A stretch of 64,000 bases of DNA from assembly GCF_026127265.1 (NCBI RefSeq), contig NZ_WWFG01000002.1, positions 1,488,001 to 1,552,000 on the forward strand, given 5' to 3'. The stretch comes from Nostoc sp. KVJ3 (GTDB taxonomy: Bacteria; Cyanobacteriota; Cyanobacteriia; Cyanobacteriales; Nostocaceae). This document shows, piece after piece, positions 52,926-62,750 of this stretch. Numbering within the stretch: position 1 is the first letter of the stretch; every line of letters starts with the position of its first letter. Made by a program: the position numbers and the translations under genes. The notes beneath the pieces were generated by a model, which did no database searches, was not told where the DNA came from, and worked only from the letters and a program-made list of their open reading frames with translations.

Positions 52926-53340
52926 AGCACAAAACACAATGTGTTTTTATTGTCAATATCTATAAGTCCGCAAAAAGAGGGGGTTTACATGGAGCAGGGA
53001 AGTATCTCGCAAGTGGAGAATCTTTCCTGCCATTGCCCCTAGCACTCACCGAAACAGTGCTGAGTAAATAAAGTAATAATTGCACTTCATTTCAGAAGGT
53101 CTGAGAGCAACTGCTTAAAAGTCATGGAAAAAGAAATAAATATTTATTTTGATAGCGCAGCGTTAGCGAGTCATCGAGCGTCGATGCGTAGCGTATATTT
53201 AATACGTCCTTACTTCAATCCCCTAAATTTATCTATGGGGTTACTCAGCACCCCTGAAGCGATTTCTTAATGAGCATTTAACCTATATATTTTCAATTCA
53301 CAAAATTTGTCATTGCCAGAATTATAAAATTATTAATTGA
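52926..53340. other. Intergenic spacer with repeats
   Basis: Contains a Nostoc repeat near 53.15-53.21 kb (AGCGCAGCGTTAGCGAGTCA). No gene seen. Confidence 0.4.
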
Positions 53341-53510
53341 ACTTATTCACTCTCTTTTTTGTTAGGGTGTAATGTTTTGTTTTTTTGAGGTTTAGGTTTA
53401 ACTTTTGCATAATTCTATCTAAAGTTGAGCGCTAGCTGACGCTGAGATATTTTACCTTCAAACTACGTATCGATGATTTTCTGACGTAAATCGAGTGAAT
53501 ATACCTTCAT
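53341..53510 (-). pseudogene. IS630-family transposase N-terminal fragment
   Basis: From ATG the minus strand reads MKVYSLDLRQKIIDT, a stop, then FEGKISQRQLALNFR, and after a frameshift MQKLNLNLKKTKHY. This is the HTH start of an IS630 transposase (YSLDLRQKI..Y..G.ISQR.LA..F) with at least one stop and one frameshift; the DDE domain is gone. Confidence 0.65.
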
Positions 53511-54104
53511 TTATATTTGAGTAAAATGCACAATCTATTTCTCAAATTTACCTCAATTTACCAAGGAAAGCTATAAGAAAGTTGGCAGAATAGAATTTAA
53601 ATTCTACCTGAGACAAAAACTATTTCATTATTAAAGTCTTTAATTCGAGACAATCCTTGAATTTTATGATTTATCTAGCTTTTAGCATTAAATTTAATTA
53701 ATATTATTGTAGATACACTATACACTATATTACTTGTTTGAACTATGTTGAAAGTAGTCTGTTGTGATTTGATAGACTTTTATTCTTGATTAATTTTTAC
53801 AAAAATACTATAATTAGTATTTATTTTCATCAAAAAAATAAATTTTTGATTGCTGGTAATTATATGGTTATTTGCATTTTACGTAAAGAACATGATATTA
53901 ACCGCACAGGCTAATCAGAATTAGCTTTGACAAGCACATAAATTATCAGAGGCTAATAACATCCCCCGATTTGCTCATTATTCAGTATTTATATCTAGCA
54001 AGAAGACAGAGCAGTTAGAGAGTGTTTATGATAAAATTATGAATTTTATATCTAGTTGACACTGACAACAAAAATCTGAACCTTAGAAAACAGGTTATTG
54101 TAAT
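53511..54104. other. Intergenic spacer, AT-rich
   Basis: No repeats of note or gene seen. It should contain the promoter of the GGDEF gene. Confidence 0.4.
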
Positions 54105-55388
54105 ATGTTCGCCCGCAAAATCCTAGTTGTTGAGGATGAAAAATTCATAGCCTCAAATATTAGAAAAAGCTTGCAAAAATTAGGTTATTCGGTTTCACAA
54201 ATAACTAAGTCTGGTGAAGAGGTAATAAAAAAGGTAGCAGAAACTCATCCACATTTAGTATTGATTGATATTTGCCTAGCTGGTGAAATTGATGGCATAC
54301 ACGTAGCAGATATTATCCAGAATCAGTTCCATTTGCCTGTAGTATATCTAACAGATTGTTCGGAATATAAAACATTACATAATAATCATCTAAGTGAACC
54401 TTTTAGCTATATTGTCAAACCATTTATTGAAAGTGATTTACATTTCACCATTGAAATGGCTTTGTACAAACATCAAAGCAAAAAGATATTATATGAAGAA
54501 AAACAGAGGCTAGGGGCAATTATTAACAGCATGGGTTGTGCGGTGATTGTGACTTATACAAATGGTTGTATTCAAATGATGAATCCCAGAGCGGAACTCA
54601 TCACTGGCTGGAAGCAAAGTGAAGTCTTCGGCAAAGATTTGGTAGAAATTGTTAGCTTAGTGGACAAAGATATAGGAGAAAAAATTGAAAATTTAGCCAC
54701 AGATGTAATCGAAGCAGGTGAAATTTTGAATCTACCAGAAAACTGCATACTGATTACCAAAGATGGCAAAGAAATAGCGATTGGAGATAATATTGCACCC
54801 ATCCGCGATCGCAATGGCAATATTACTGGTACGGTTTTAGTTTTTCAGGACATCACCAAACGCAAGGAGACAGAGGCGCAACTAATGCGTAATGCCTTTT
54901 ATGATGGGCTGACAGCATTACCGAATCGTGTTTTATTTTTAGATCGGCTCAGACAAACAATTGAACGTAGCAAACGCAGAAGCGATTATTATTTTGCAGT
55001 TTTATTTTTGGATTTAGATGGCTTCAAGGAGATTAACGATCGCTTTGGGCATGGAATAGGGGATGATTTTTTAGTAGCGATCGCTAGACGTTTAGAGTCA
55101 TGTTTACGCGGTGGCGACACGGTAGCGCGATTTGGTGGTGATGAGTTTACAGTTCTTTTAGAGGATATTAAAGACATTACCGACGCTACCAATGTTGCTA
55201 AACGGATTCAAGAAGCTTTGCGATCGCCACTGCATCTGAATGGATATGAATTATTTACTACAGCGAGTATTGGTATTGCTTGGAATTTTAGTAGTTATGA
55301 GGAACCTGCAACTCTGCTACGGGATGCTGATATTGCGATGTACCGAGCTAAACGGCAGGGAAAAGCTACTTATGCCATATTTAGTTAA
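54105..55388 (+). CDS. Response regulator with PAS and GGDEF domains (diguanylate cyclase)
   Basis: 427 aa. A receiver domain occupies residues 5-125 with acidic pocket VVEDE, phospho-acceptor D55 in LVLIDICLAG and K in YIVKPF. A PAS domain lies about residues 140-260 (INSMGCAVIVTYTNGCIQMM...GTVLVFQDITKRKE), then a GGDEF domain from DGLTALPNRVLFLDRL with intact GGDEF at residues 344-348 and an upstream RGGD that fits the RxxD inhibitory site. It probably makes c-di-GMP in response to phosphorylation by an unlinked histidine kinase. Confidence 0.93.
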   Translation: MFARKILVVEDEKFIASNIRKSLQKLGYSVSQITKSGEEVIKKVAETHPHLVLIDICLAGEIDGIHVADIIQNQFHLPVVYLTDCSEYKTLHNNHLSEPFSYIVKPFIESDLHFTIEMALYKHQSKKILYEEKQRLGAIINSMGCAVIVTYTNGCIQMMNPRAELITGWKQSEVFGKDLVEIVSLVDKDIGEKIENLATDVIEAGEILNLPENCILITKDGKEIAIGDNIAPIRDRNGNITGTVLVFQDITKRKETEAQLMRNAFYDGLTALPNRVLFLDRLRQTIERSKRRSDYYFAVLFLDLDGFKEINDRFGHGIGDDFLVAIARRLESCLRGGDTVARFGGDEFTVLLEDIKDITDATNVAKRIQEALRSPLHLNGYELFTTASIGIAWNFSSYEEPATLLRDADIAMYRAKRQGKATYAIFS

Positions 55389-55456
55389 GGATAGAATATG
55401 CCACTTTACCGCTGCTAAAGTTAGCGTACACAACTGAGAAGTCCCATCAGTCTGTC

Positions 55457-56017
55457 ATGGAAAAAACCGAAAAACAGAAAATGCTCGCAGGTGAATTATA
55501 TCTGGCGGCAGATCCAGAATTGGCTGCCGAAAGTAAGCGAGCTAGTCGTCTATTGCGAAGGTACAATTCTACAACTGAAGAACATCAAGAGCAACGGCAG
55601 CAAATTTTGCAAGAGTTATTTGGAAAGATCGGTGACAACGTATCAATTGTGCCACCCTTTCACTGTGACTATGGTAGTAATATTTTTGCTGGCGACAAAT
55701 TTTATATGAACTATGGCTGTGTAATTTTAGACTGTAATACTGTTCATATTGGTGACAATGTATTATGCGCTCCTTATGTACAAATTTATACAGCTCATCA
55801 TCCTACAGAGCCAGAAATTCGCCTTTCTGGTAGAGAATTAGCTGCCCCAATTAACATTGGTAACAATGTCTGGATTGGTGGCAGTGCAATTATTTGTCCA
55901 GGTGTCACTATTGGGGATAACACAACCATTGGTGCTGGCAGTGTAGTTGTCAAAGACATACCTGAGAATGTTGTCGCTGCTGGTAATCCCTGCCGCGTCA
56001 TTCGGTATTTATCCTAG
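55457..56017 (+). CDS. Sugar O-acetyltransferase (Maa/LacA type)
   Basis: 186 aa: N-terminal MLAGELYLAADPELAAESKR matches the Mac domain, then left-handed beta-helix hexapeptide repeats from IGDNVSIVPPFHCDYGSNIF through IGNNVWIGGSAIICPGVTIG, with the catalytic His in YTAHHPTEPE. It transfers acetyl from acetyl-CoA to a sugar. It is 68 bp downstream of the GGDEF gene; co-regulation is possible but not shown. Confidence 0.92.
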   Translation: MEKTEKQKMLAGELYLAADPELAAESKRASRLLRRYNSTTEEHQEQRQQILQELFGKIGDNVSIVPPFHCDYGSNIFAGDKFYMNYGCVILDCNTVHIGDNVLCAPYVQIYTAHHPTEPEIRLSGRELAAPINIGNNVWIGGSAIICPGVTIGDNTTIGAGSVVVKDIPENVVAAGNPCRVIRYLS

Positions 56018-56020
56018 AAT

Positions 56021-56407
56021 TTAAAACTTGTACCCTCTAGCAATCCAATAGAGCCAGTCTGCGATCGCTTCTTGAGTTTCGCTATCAGCATCAATGGCTA
56101 CTATTTCAGATAACTTTGCTGAATATACATCTTCATCTTTACCATTAATATAAGCCACTTCGACAAACATATCTTTTAAACACTCATCATCTGGGGCCAT
56201 TCCCAGCACTTCAACTTCTTTCTCCTCAGTAGAGCTAGAGCCTGATTTGCGTCCCTTCTTAGTCCATTTAGCCACAAAGGGAAAATTCAGAGTCTCTTCA
56301 AGGTAGTAATACCAACCCATAGCTCGGTCTTCTTTATCTTCAGCATCTACAATGATCTCTGTTTTAATGCGATGCTCTCGGCTTTCGTCGGCTTCAACAT
56401 TAGGCAT
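56021..56407 (-). CDS. Calcium-binding-like protein
   Basis: 128 aa: EHRIKTEIIVDAEDKEDRAMGW..., then YYYLEETLNFPFVAKW and a C-terminal acidic helical segment (SETQEAIADWLYWIARGYKF). The pattern E-R-A-M-G-W-Y-Y-Y-L matches a small family named calcium-binding in databases, as I recall. It is convergent with the acetyltransferase gene (3 bp gap). Confidence 0.7.
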   Translation of the reverse strand: MPNVEADESREHRIKTEIIVDAEDKEDRAMGWYYYLEETLNFPFVAKWTKKGRKSGSSSTEEKEVEVLGMAPDDECLKDMFVEVAYINGKDEDVYSAKLSEIVAIDADSETQEAIADWLYWIARGYKF

Positions 56408-56483
56408 AAGATAACGCTTTACGTGTATAACATTTTGATAATATTATCAAAGTCTGGGCTAGGAATAATTTTTCTAAAATATA

Positions 56484-56711
56484 CAGGACTTACGCATAAG
56501 AGCTTCCCCCAACCCCCTTAAAAAGTTGGCTCTTTAGGATTCCCCTCAGCTATAAGACTCGGAATGAATTCCGAGGCGGGATAGAAACGTAGTGCGAGAT
56601 TCATTAAACAAGATATGGAGATATGGCTGCCGCAAGATTTGTGTGTATGCCGTAGATTTTTAAGGAAGGTTAAAGGGAGTCTAGGTTTCAGTTTCCAGTG
56701 CGTAAGTACTG
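56484..56711. mobile_element. 228-bp MITE-like element with 5-bp target duplication ATATA
   Basis: Ends CAGGACTTACGCA and TGCGTAAGTACTG are imperfect inverted repeats (12 of 13) with ATATA directly on both sides (56479-56483 and 56712-56716). Inside is an 8-bp stem CTCGGAAT/ATTCCGAG at 56558-56575. There is no open frame. The ends match the IS at 29172-30360, so it is probably mobilised by that family. Confidence 0.7.
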
Positions 56712-57309
56712 ATATATCTAAGTTATACTTTGATACACTGATTCAATATTTTAGCCCTAACGTGTAACTACTGACTATATGTATTGATGTGACGTTGGGT
56801 TAAATTCAGGCGAACGCAAAATATAGAATTTAATCAATGCTCATTAAGTAATAATTATTTCTTAACCATCAAGGAACTTCTGGAGACATCTGTAATTCTA
56901 ACAAGTAAGACTATGAAGATTTTTCATCAAACTATAAAACGAATTATCCGAATCTGGTATTACTTACAAAAATTTTCCAACTCACTAGAACTATTCAATT
57001 CGTAAAAATGACATAATAAATACACGATATTGACATTACTTTAATTAAATATCAAAATAAGATAAAAGTTGGAAATAAAATAGCAATTAATTTCTCTCAT
57101 TTAATCCAGATGCTAGATAGCAGTTGGATAATGTTTCTGTAAGGAAATATTAATACAACTCTGCTCATAAATTTCCGTAATTCCAATAATATTATTTGGT
57201 GCTATAGGAATCATCTTTTATTTTTGAAAAAACTCAGTGTAACTCAAAAAGGTTTCTTCCCTACTCCCTACCTACGCAAATAATTTCATAAATCAAACCG
57301 GATTGCTAT
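56712..57309. other. Intergenic spacer, AT-rich
   Basis: No gene, tRNA or clear repeat seen. It may hold the PIG-L gene promoter. Confidence 0.4.
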
Positions 57310-58140
57310 ATGAAAATAAGAAATCTTCTTCACCGCTTAAAGTTAGGTCTGAATAATAAGTGGTGGTTGTTGAATTACAAATTTCGAGAACTACTGATTC
57401 AACTACAGTTCTACTGGCTTCTCTATCAAGGTAGTCAACAACTAAATATTAACCAGAAATCGGTAATTGTATTTTCTCCTCACCAAGATGATGAAGCACT
57501 AGGTTGTGGGGGTCTGATTGCACTCAAGCGAGAACAAGGGATACCAATTAAAGTTGTTTTTGTTACAGATGGAGGAGGTTCTCATCGAGGTCATACCAAG
57601 ATTACACGTTCAGAAATTGTTCAGATTCGTAGAGAAGAAGCGCTAGCAGCTTTAAAAATTTTAGGGGTGGAATCAACAGATATTCACTTTCTTGATAAAT
57701 GTGATGGCGCATTATCCAAAATGACAGAAGCTGAACAACAGCAAACAATTGAAGAAATGGCCCAATTATTAGGTAGTTTTCAACCAAAGGAGGTGTACGT
57801 TACTCATAAACAAGATCGCAGTCTAGATCATGAAATTACTTATAAATTGGTTAAAGCTGCTATTACTAAAGCAGAAATAACAGTAGAGCTATGGCAATAT
57901 GCTATCTGGTTGCTTTGGAAGTCTTTATTGTTTAGCAACCTGAAATTTGATGAATTGGTAGGCGCTCATCGAGTTGCAATTCATCAAGTGCAATCTAAGA
58001 AAAAGCAAGCTATTGAAACCTACCGTTCTCAATATTTACCTATAGATGCTGAATCGAGTGCTGTACTTCCCCCTGGTTTCCTCTGGCGGTTTTTCTTGCC
58101 TTATGAGATTTTTTTCAAATCAGACTCTGGTCGAGAATAA
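57310..58140 (+). CDS. PIG-L family deacetylase
   Basis: 276 aa. The zinc motif SPHQDDEALGCGG (near residues 56-68, a PHxDDE variant) and DRSLDHEIT (the second metal motif) identify the LmbE/PIG-L fold, which removes N-acetyl groups from glycoconjugates. A C-terminal YRSQYLPI region follows. It is close to sugar and glycosyltransferase-like genes, fitting a role in surface polysaccharide or glycolipid metabolism. Codon use and lack of HIP1 in the surrounding 4 kb suggest acquisition. Confidence 0.85.
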   Translation: MKIRNLLHRLKLGLNNKWWLLNYKFRELLIQLQFYWLLYQGSQQLNINQKSVIVFSPHQDDEALGCGGLIALKREQGIPIKVVFVTDGGGSHRGHTKITRSEIVQIRREEALAALKILGVESTDIHFLDKCDGALSKMTEAEQQQTIEEMAQLLGSFQPKEVYVTHKQDRSLDHEITYKLVKAAITKAEITVELWQYAIWLLWKSLLFSNLKFDELVGAHRVAIHQVQSKKKQAIETYRSQYLPIDAESSAVLPPGFLWRFFLPYEIFFKSDSGRE

Positions 58141-58331
58141 AAAAGGATTTTTATTTTGTTTTTAGGCGAAAATCCTTACTTCTCTTTTTTTTGAAATCAG
58201 AATTTTGTCAGTCAACTAAGATTGTTAGGTTTATCCGAAAAGTATTAGTAACTTACTAATAGGCAATCCGTTGTATTAACTAATTTAGTCATTTCACATT
58301 TTCAAGGTTTTACTCCCAAATCCTCCAAATT

Positions 58332-59192
58332 ATGAATCAACAACAATTCTGCTTTTGTACTTTAGCATTAGGCAAAGTGTATCGGGCGTTAGCTGGTTTA
58401 TTAGCAAAAGACCTAGAACTCTATTCACCTAACACTACTTTTATAATTCTCACAGATCGCCCTCAAGAGTTTAGCAAATATCCTCAAGTTTTAGCCTTTC
58501 AGCATCAGCAGCAGGGTGTAAAGTGTTACCACGACAAAAGATTTGTTATTGCTAAGGCATTATCTCTATTTAATTCATGTATATTCATTGATTCAGATAT
58601 GAGAATCTTGGCACCAGTGCCAGAAGAGATAGAATGGCTTTTAGAGCCAGGGATAAGTGCTAGGGCTTGTATGGATATGTCGAAAAAATTTGCCAAAGCT
58701 TTGGGAACAACTAACAAAAAATTTGCTAGAGAGATTGAAGTAATTAAAGAAGCAGCACAATTTTTAAATTTAGATCCCGAATGGGAAAATGTTACCTTTG
58801 TCCATGAATATTTGTTTTCTGTCACTAAGTCAACAGGAAAAGAAATTGAGTTTTTAGAAACGTGGTCAATCCTTGCCAAATATTTTGAGCTAAATGGAGT
58901 TTATGAAGGCGAAGGTAATGCCATAGGTCTAGCTGCCTATAAAGCAGGGCTGCCAGTGAGATGGAGTGAGATGTCAGGTATTTCCTTTTTTAATAACAAA
59001 ACCGAACTGATTAAAATTCAAAAGGGACAGTCAAACAAGGATGAAATGTTGACTTATTTTGAAGAACACGAAAGAATTTTATATCCTAAACGCTCTATCC
59101 TGGAGAAAATTGTTTTTAAACTTAGCAAAGCGATAATGCATATTTATAGAGCAATCAAGTACAGAGTCGAATGGCACGAAGAAAAACTCTAA
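58332..59192 (+). CDS. Glycosyltransferase-like protein
   Basis: 286 aa. The motif FNSCIFIDSDMRILAPV (an IDSDMR, i.e. DxD-type) and the preceding KALSLFNSC resemble GT-A-type glycosyltransferases that bind nucleotide sugars; WSEMSGISFFNNKTEL follows. The N-terminus FCFCTLALGKVYRALAGLLA is not a signal peptide. The sugar and acceptor are unknown. It lies 190 bp after the PIG-L gene. Confidence 0.6.
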   Translation: MNQQQFCFCTLALGKVYRALAGLLAKDLELYSPNTTFIILTDRPQEFSKYPQVLAFQHQQQGVKCYHDKRFVIAKALSLFNSCIFIDSDMRILAPVPEEIEWLLEPGISARACMDMSKKFAKALGTTNKKFAREIEVIKEAAQFLNLDPEWENVTFVHEYLFSVTKSTGKEIEFLETWSILAKYFELNGVYEGEGNAIGLAAYKAGLPVRWSEMSGISFFNNKTELIKIQKGQSNKDEMLTYFEEHERILYPKRSILEKIVFKLSKAIMHIYRAIKYRVEWHEEKL

Positions 59193-59684
59193 TTAGCTGT
59201 AGACAATAGTGGCAGACAAGTTAATGGCGATTACATTCTCTACTTGTGAGGAAGCCACTTACAACAACAGCAACATGGCAATTGTTGCTGTTTGATATCA
59301 TGTCCGCCAAATTACTTACGGTATGTCATTGCGAGCGCAACGAAGTGGAGCGTTCGCGCAGCGTCTCCAAGAGTTGCAATCACCAGGACTCCGCGTTCGC
59401 GAAGCGTGTCCCAAGGACTTATGCTTCACTCCGTGCCCTTCTGCTTCGGAGACGCTATTCGCGAACGGGTTCTCCAACGGAGTACGCAATGACAAGTGTT
59501 TAACCGGACATGATATGACAAGATTCAAAGGCAGGTTTTACGGTAGGTCGGTTCAGTTTTTGCTTGAAAAAACCGCTTGCCATTGACAAACGGTTTTCTA
59601 GTGATTCCTCTTTAAGAGGAATTTATTTTTTATGCCAAGATGCAAAGTTCTTTTGTAGCACTAAAGCGCGAAATTGTTCAGAAA
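59193..59684. repeat. Composite repeat element with nested inverted ends
   Basis: Outer arms ATATCATGTCCG (59295-59306) and CGGACATGATAT (59505-59516), and inner arms GTCATTGCG (59325-59333) and CGCAATGAC (59485-59493). The core is full of CGTTCGCGCAGCGTCTC-type repeats. Both arms keep the same order, i.e. two inverted modules of about 40 bp. Open frames inside it are repeat shadows. The rest of the spacer looks empty. Confidence 0.75.
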
Positions 59685-60668
59685 TTAAACAAGTCTCAAA
59701 TCAGGATAATTTGCCAGTACATCATCAGATGTCAGGGTATCATTTTCAGCTTGCGGAGTCCAAAGTACTTCAATTGCCAGAAGTTTTTCGCTAGGAATAC
59801 TACCAATTTGGCGCAAAGCTTGACGCAAATCATCAGCACTGTTAATTGCTGTAGGGATTTCAAACTTGCCTAGTGTTGCTGCCAGCAATGTGACAATAAT
59901 GTATTCACCAGGGCCTTCAGTAAATAGGCGGGTGGGGTTGTCGAGTTCACCAGCCGGGGGTAAAGCTTCTTTGGCAAGGGCTGCTTTTAGCTGGTTGTTG
60001 ACATTAGAAAGAGTTTCTTCGCTAAACTTGCTGCGTTCTGCCAGTGACAGCCGATTAAATTGACTTTCAGCTGAATTTAAACTTGCTTGTTGAGTACCAC
60101 CACCTGCATATACAAAATATTCGGGATGGCGGAGCAAAGCTAGACTGGCTTCTTGCAGAATTTCTGCTCTCCCCTCTGGGGTATTAGTATCAGCAGTTTC
60201 AGCAATGTGGTTGAGTTCATTTTGCAATTCGCGGGCTTGAGCTAACAAACCTACTTGCAAACGAGTTACAGAAACAGGAGAGTTACTGCTGTAATCTGCT
60301 TCTTGAGTTTCACCACTAGAGACGCGGCGGAAAGTTTGCAATAAGAAATTAGCGATCGCTAAGAAAATTAAGATGGTAAATATACCACCAAATCCTCCCC
60401 CAATACCCCAGAAGGGAAGTAGGAAGGGAAAGCCAAAACCACCACCAAAACCACCACCAGGATAATATCCGCCCCCACCAGGAGGTGCATAAGTGCGTGG
60501 TGCATAGGTGCGGCTAGAAGGCGCTCTAAATGAGCCACCACCAATCCGGCCCCCACTTCGGGCTGCTAATGCGCCATCGGCGTGACCAAGAGCCAAAGCT
60601 AACACCAGGCTTAGGGCTAAGAAGGTTTTTAACAGTGGTTTGATGGTTTGTTGTAGTTTTTTACGCAT
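59685..60668 (-). CDS. DUF1517 family protein
   Basis: 327 aa from MRKKLQQTIKPLLK; a 37-residue upstream extension is unlikely. It starts with a signal peptide (FLALSLVLALALG, cleavage after ALAA). A glycine/proline/tyrosine-rich stretch (SGGRIGGGSFRAP...GGGYYPGGG) precedes a hydrophobic segment (FGGIFTILIFLAIANFLL). The C-terminal domain (VTRLQVGLLAQARELQNEL, YIIVTLLAATLGKFEIPTAI) is the DUF1517 fold, with a final VLWTPQAENDTLTSDDVLA. It is common in cyanobacteria and chloroplasts; the role is uncertain. Confidence 0.85.
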   Translation of the reverse strand: MRKKLQQTIKPLLKTFLALSLVLALALGHADGALAARSGGRIGGGSFRAPSSRTYAPRTYAPPGGGGYYPGGGFGGGFGFPFLLPFWGIGGGFGGIFTILIFLAIANFLLQTFRRVSSGETQEADYSSNSPVSVTRLQVGLLAQARELQNELNHIAETADTNTPEGRAEILQEASLALLRHPEYFVYAGGGTQQASLNSAESQFNRLSLAERSKFSEETLSNVNNQLKAALAKEALPPAGELDNPTRLFTEGPGEYIIVTLLAATLGKFEIPTAINSADDLRQALRQIGSIPSEKLLAIEVLWTPQAENDTLTSDDVLANYPDLRLV

Positions 60669-61527
60669 AGTACAATCGCTTAGAAAACAGAATTTTTTAT
60701 GATTTCTCCCCATGCTGGTAGGAGTGTTGCGGTATGTCGCTAACGCCAGCCTGTAAAAAGCTTGCTTTGTAGCATTCACTTTTAAAGGCTACATATTCAA
60801 TCTACCGCGTCTTATCTGGCGTAGGTAGCGATCGCAGGGGGGATTTCTCGACTGGGGAACCGTACCTTAAGATATGTTCATCATCACATAAATTGGCGAT
60901 GTCTATGATGGGCTACGCCTACGGGCAATTGTTACTACGCCTTAAACTCAACACTTGCAGATCATAGTCTTGGATTATACAGATGATTCTAATTTTTTAT
61001 GATTATTTTGACTAATTTTTTAATACTTCACCCTACTTGGTTGATCAGAAGAGGAAAAATTATTTCATAATAAAAAGTGTTGCTTGTTACGAATATATGT
61101 TCGAAAATCACTTACACATACTATCCTTGCAGGGAAACAGGAATGCTTATCAGAAAGACTAAATAGACATAGATAGCTATCAAATACTTATTTTTGACAT
61201 TTTGGCACAACAGTCTAGAATATTTAGGATACTCTATTAAACGTAAGTAATTTTCGCAACAGTTATTTACTGAGTAATTTGACTACAAGTGCTAGATTTT
61301 ATTTATTTTCCATTATGCACATCCAATTCTCAAATATTGAGAAATTGGCCACAAAAATAAAATCAACACAATAAAAAGACAATCTTGTTGGCGAATCTTC
61401 TAAAATAGCCTTCAAATTTGTCTACCATATTCGTTTTAAAAGAAATAAAATAATAATTATGGCTTTGAAAGTAATCCTAATTGTAAATAAATTCAAAATT
61501 ATTTGAAGTAAATTTATCAACTTGATT
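60669..61527. other. Intergenic spacer
   Basis: About 860 bp, AT-rich beyond 61.0 kb. A short Nostoc repeat (TGATGGGCTACGCCTACGGG) and a HIP1-like site are near 60.83-60.93 kb. No gene seen; it contains divergent promoters. Confidence 0.4.
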
Positions 61528-62745
61528 ATGGAACATATTTCTCAAATAACAGCCGAAATCAGAGACAAAGCTGCATACCCGGATATCCTAGTCATCAGCC
61601 GGATATTCCTGCCGCAAGAAGCTGTAATTGGGGAATATATGTACAATCGTTGTCTCCAAGATCCAGAACGAGTTATTGTGCTGGCGGCTAGTTGCTCAGG
61701 AGATAAAGTATTCGATCGAGGTCAACAGTTTCCCGTCTATCGTTGGTCTTATCCTAGATACTGGCATAGTGGTTTGGTGGGAAGTATCCTAAAGCCTTTG
61801 ATCAATATCGTCTGCTCATTTGTGCTAGCAATCAAACTCTATTTTCGCTATCACTACCGTTATATAGAGTGGGGCCACGGCTATGATTTTCCTTCACTGT
61901 TGCTATTGAGCTATTTCTTACCGATTCGCTTTTTTATCTATCTGCACGGGAATGATTTTCTTTGTACTTTACACAATCCCGTGTTGCGATCGCTATTTAA
62001 ATTAACACTCAAACGAGCCGAAGGTATTGTTTGTAACAGTTCTTATACACAAGACTATCTCAGAACTGCTTTCCGATTAGATACTCCTACCCATGTCATT
62101 AACCCAGTAATCAGACCAGAAAAATTTGCTAATAATGTAGAGAGTCCCAGCAGCCTTGATGATTTACGTGTTCGTCTGCGTCGGGCTTACAATATTCCTG
62201 AATCAGCAATAGTTATTCTTTCTATCGGAAGGTTAGTAAAACATAAAGGTTTCGACCGAGTAATTGATAATATTCCACTATTGCTAACTTTTGGAGTGGA
62301 TGTTCACTATATAATCTGCGGTGAAGGGTCAAGTGAATCGGAACTGAAATCTTTGGCGCATCGTTTGCGGGTAGATAAGCGCGTCCACTTTGCTGGATAT
62401 GTGGTGGAGCGGGAATTAGCAGGTTATTATGCAGCTTGTGATATATTTGCCATGCTGACTTTATTGGATACTAAACCTAACAATATGGAAGGTTTTGGTA
62501 TGGTTTATTTAGAAGCAAGTTACTTTGGTAAGCCGATAATTGCCCCACGTTTAGGTGGTGTTGTAGATATAGTTCAGCATGAAGAAAATGGGATACTGGT
62601 TAATCCCGATTCTGGTTATGAAGTGTTTCAAGCTTTCAATCGGTTGTGCAAAGACCAGCAGCTACGCGAGCAACTCGGCCGCAAAGGTAAAGAATTAGCC
62701 AAAGGTCGAACCCTTCACAGGTCGCTGTATAAATCAGATTTGTGA
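61528..62745 (+). CDS. Glycosyltransferase family 4 protein
   Basis: 405 aa from the ATG MEHISQITAEIRDK (a TTG two codons upstream is less likely). GT-B fold: N-terminal domain with DILVISRIFLPQEAVIGEYM, and the C-terminal donor-binding domain with VILSIGRLVKHKGFDRVID, YIICGEGSSESEL and FGMVYLEASYFGKPIIAPRL, including the GT4 E-x7-E pattern (EGFGMVYLE). It transfers a sugar from a nucleotide donor in exopolysaccharide or glycolipid synthesis. Confidence 0.92.
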   Translation: MEHISQITAEIRDKAAYPDILVISRIFLPQEAVIGEYMYNRCLQDPERVIVLAASCSGDKVFDRGQQFPVYRWSYPRYWHSGLVGSILKPLINIVCSFVLAIKLYFRYHYRYIEWGHGYDFPSLLLLSYFLPIRFFIYLHGNDFLCTLHNPVLRSLFKLTLKRAEGIVCNSSYTQDYLRTAFRLDTPTHVINPVIRPEKFANNVESPSSLDDLRVRLRRAYNIPESAIVILSIGRLVKHKGFDRVIDNIPLLLTFGVDVHYIICGEGSSESELKSLAHRLRVDKRVHFAGYVVERELAGYYAACDIFAMLTLLDTKPNNMEGFGMVYLEASYFGKPIIAPRLGGVVDIVQHEENGILVNPDSGYEVFQAFNRLCKDQQLREQLGRKGKELAKGRTLHRSLYKSDL

Positions 62746-62750
62746 TATTT

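Noticed and set aside
59246..59586. Several overlapping frames on both strands
   Set aside because: They lie in the nested repeat element; composition follows the repeats.
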